From assembly GCA_025936275.1 (NCBI GenBank), contig JAICTR010000085.1, positions 1-9,300 on the forward strand: a DNA stretch of 9,300 bases. Direction: 5' to 3'. Shown here in pieces: positions 7,751-9,300 of the stretch. This DNA comes from Burkholderiales bacterium (GTDB lineage: Bacteria; Pseudomonadota; Gammaproteobacteria; Burkholderiales; Usitatibacteraceae). The position numbers were made by a program, and so were the translations under genes. Within the stretch, counting starts at the first letter, position 1, and each line of letters starts with the position of its first letter. The notes below the pieces were generated by a model, which saw only the letters and a list, made by a program, of their open reading frames with translations, ran no database searches and had not been told where the DNA came from.

Positions 7751-9300
7751 AGGAGAAATGGCCGGGCGAAAGGCGCAGCGGATCGGCCGCCTGCGGCGCG
7801 GAGCTGGGACGCATCGCGCGCGCCTCGTCCACCGCGATCAGCACGTCGCCGCCTTCGCCTTCGCGCGTGCCGAGCCGCGCCGCGGCGGCGACGAAGCAGC
7901 GCAGCGACCGGGCGTTGGGGGCCCAGCGGCCGAGGGCGAGCGGCAGCGCGAGCCAGGAGCGGCCCTCGCGCACGACCAGGCCCTGGCTCTCGAGCGCCTC
8001 GAGTGCCGCGCGCCGGCCGGGTGCGGCATCGCCCTCGCCCACCAGCACCTGCTCGCCCGCGATCTCCGCGCAAGCCATCAGCAGCTCGCGCTCGGTGCCG
8101 GTGAAGGCGCGCAGCGTGCGCGTCGCGCCGGGGCGCAGGTCCCACACCAGCAGCACGCCGTCGAGGTCGCTCGCGAAGAGGCACGCGCCGGCCGCGTGCT
8201 CGGCATTCCAGCGCTCGATCGCTTCCTCCAGCGGGCGCGCGGCGGCCTGCACGTCGTACGGCTGCGCATAGCCGAAGTCGAAGTAATAGGCGAGGCGCCG
8301 CAGCGATTCGTCGCCGAAGGGATAGATCAGCCCGTAGGCCGCGCTCGGCCGCACGTCGGCGAAGCCGCGCTGCGCCGCCTGCTCGTAGTTGGGGCTGAAG
8401 CGGTCGAGCCGGATCGGCGAGCCGCCCACCGGCGGCGGCAGGTGCGACAGGTGCGCGGCGAGGCGCGCCGATGCCGCGAGCCCCTCCGGCTTTTCCCCCG
8501 GGAAGCCCCACAGCACGTTCCAGCGCGGGTCCACGCCCTCCTCGGCGCAGAGCTTGAGCAGCTGCACGTTGTTGAGCGCCTTCACGCCCTTGCCCATGAG
8601 GCGCAGCGTGTCGCTGTCGAGGCTCTCGATGCCCGGCTGGATGGTGCTGATGCCGGCGGCGCGCAGCTTCCTCACGTGCGCGCGGCGCAGGTTCGCCTTC
8701 ACCTCGTAGAAGAGCTCCAGGCCGAGGCCCCGCGCGGCGAGCATCGGCACGAAGTCGTCGAAGTAGCGGTTGTCGATGATGTTGTCCACAACGGCGACCG
8801 GCGCGCCGGGGTGGCGGCGCGCGAGGCGCTCGAGCTCGTCCAGCGCGCGCGCCGCGCCCTTGGAGCGGAAGCGCATCGTCTGGCCGTTCAGCCCGCAAAA
8901 GGAGCAGTGCGAGACCTCGCCCCACCAGCAGCCGCGCGAGCTTTCGAAGAGCAGGTGCGGCACGAAGGGACGGTCGAGGCGCGCGAGCGCCTGCTCGTAT
9001 TGCACGAAGTAATCGTCGTAGTCGGGATCGGGCAGCGCATCGAGGTCCTCGACCGGCACCGAGCGTACCGGCGCGAGGCCCGCGCGCGCCGCGCGCCGCG
9101 TGAGCACGCCCGGGATGCTATCGACGGCGCGCCCCGCGAGCACGCGCTCGACCAGCTCCGGAAACGCGACGTCGCCCTCGCCGGAGACGATGGCATCGAG
9201 CGCGCCGAACTCGCGCAGCGCCTGCGCACCCATGCTGCCCTCGACGTTGGCGCCGCCGGCGACGATGAACACGCCGGGCAGCAGCGCGCGCAGCCGCTGC
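7749..9300 (-). CDS. RiPP-maturation radical SAM C-methyltransferase, cobalamin-binding type (5'-truncated by window edge)
   Basis: Probable B12-dependent radical SAM methyltransferase that adds methyl groups to unactivated carbons of a peptide. It resembles the family I recall as rSAM_ocin_1 (RiPP maturation radical SAM C-methyltransferase). At least 516 residues are visible and the frame is open to the edge, so the true start lies right of 9300. Numbering from the GTG at 9272, residues 1-50 are the second half of a Rossmann-like B12-binding domain (FIVAGGANVEG, then VSGEGDVAFPELVERVL). The radical SAM core begins LLFESSRGCWWGEVSHCSFC: cluster Cys 115, 123 and 126, spaced CX7CX2C instead of CX3CX2C, followed by GLNG. 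Further core motifs are VDNIID, FYEVKANL, GISTIQPGIESL and WNVLWGFPGE. After about residue 290 a C-terminal region includes a winged-helix-like segment (about 388-445). It is the first visible gene of the operon. It stops with TAG, which overlaps the ribosome site of the following small ORF. Confidence 0.9.
   Translation of the reverse strand, partial: QRLRALLPGVFIVAGGANVEGSMGAQALREFGALDAIVSGEGDVAFPELVERVLAGRAVDSIPGVLTRRAARAGLAPVRSVPVEDLDALPDPDYDDYFVQYEQALARLDRPFVPHLLFESSRGCWWGEVSHCSFCGLNGQTMRFRSKGAARALDELERLARRHPGAPVAVVDNIIDNRYFDDFVPMLAARGLGLELFYEVKANLRRAHVRKLRAAGISTIQPGIESLDSDTLRLMGKGVKALNNVQLLKLCAEEGVDPRWNVLWGFPGEKPEGLAASARLAAHLSHLPPPVGGSPIRLDRFSPNYEQAAQRGFADVRPSAAYGLIYPFGDESLRRLAYYFDFGYAQPYDVQAAARPLEEAIERWNAEHAAGACLFASDLDGVLLVWDLRPGATRTLRAFTGTERELLMACAEIAGEQVLVGEGDAAPGRRAALEALESQGLVVREGRSWLALPLALGRWAPNARSLRCFVAAAARLGTREGEGGDVLIAVDEARAMRPSSAPQAADPLRLSPGHFS

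Noticed and set aside
4705..7752. A 1015-codon open frame on the + strand opposite lanM
   Set aside because: Antisense open frames this long are common in very GC-rich genes because stop codons are rare. The translation is Arg/Ala/Gly-rich with no recognisable domain, while the minus-strand frame encodes a complete LanM with all catalytic motifs.
7651..8925. Extension of the LanM frame 425 codons upstream as an N-terminal fusion
   Set aside because: The region is already used by the radical SAM gene in another frame with good motifs. The extension is Arg/Ala-rich noise, and the ATG at 7650 has a proper ribosome site and begins typical LanM sequence.

Overview
The window is very GC-rich, with a strong G/C bias at third codon positions and almost no intergenic DNA. 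This fits a high-GC proteobacterium. Burkholderiales-type Betaproteobacteria are my best guess, from codon style and the GAF/hybrid-kinase architecture, but the window contains no taxonomic marker and this is inference only.

Left part (1-1712, + strand): the 3' portion of a hybrid sensor histidine kinase. In order it shows the tail of a probable GAF domain, HisKA, HATPase_c and two receiver domains. Its beginning lies left of the window.

Right part (1709-9300, - strand, transcribed right to left): a tightly packed operon that looks like the tailoring section of a RiPP (ribosomally made, modified peptide) cluster. In transcription order it encodes a cobalamin-type radical SAM RiPP C-methyltransferase with a CX7CX2C cluster motif (5' end beyond the window); a 31-codon small ORF with a perfect Shine-Dalgarno; a full-length class II lanthipeptide synthetase (LanM) whose cyclase domain carries a CCG-type zinc site; a 2-oxoglutarate/Fe(II) oxygenase; a GNAT-type acetyltransferase-like protein; and a JmjC/cupin_8-type oxygenase. 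Neighbouring genes overlap by 4-10 nt or lie within about 12 nt of each other, so co-transcription and translational coupling are expected. The last gene of the operon and the kinase gene converge and share a CTAG that supplies both stop codons.

How the genes may work together (inference): LanM would dehydrate Ser/Thr and form (methyl)lanthionine rings, the radical SAM enzyme would C-methylate unactivated carbons, and the two oxygenases would hydroxylate side chains. The GNAT could acylate the product or have an accessory or immunity role. The toolkit recalls proteusin clusters such as polytheonamide (LanM-like dehydratase, B12 radical SAM methyltransferases, Fe/2OG hydroxylase), but here it comes with a complete LanM including the cyclase. 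No precursor peptide, leader protease or exporter is visible in the window. They would have to lie to the right of position 9300 or elsewhere in the genome. No stretch longer than 300 bases lacks a gene.
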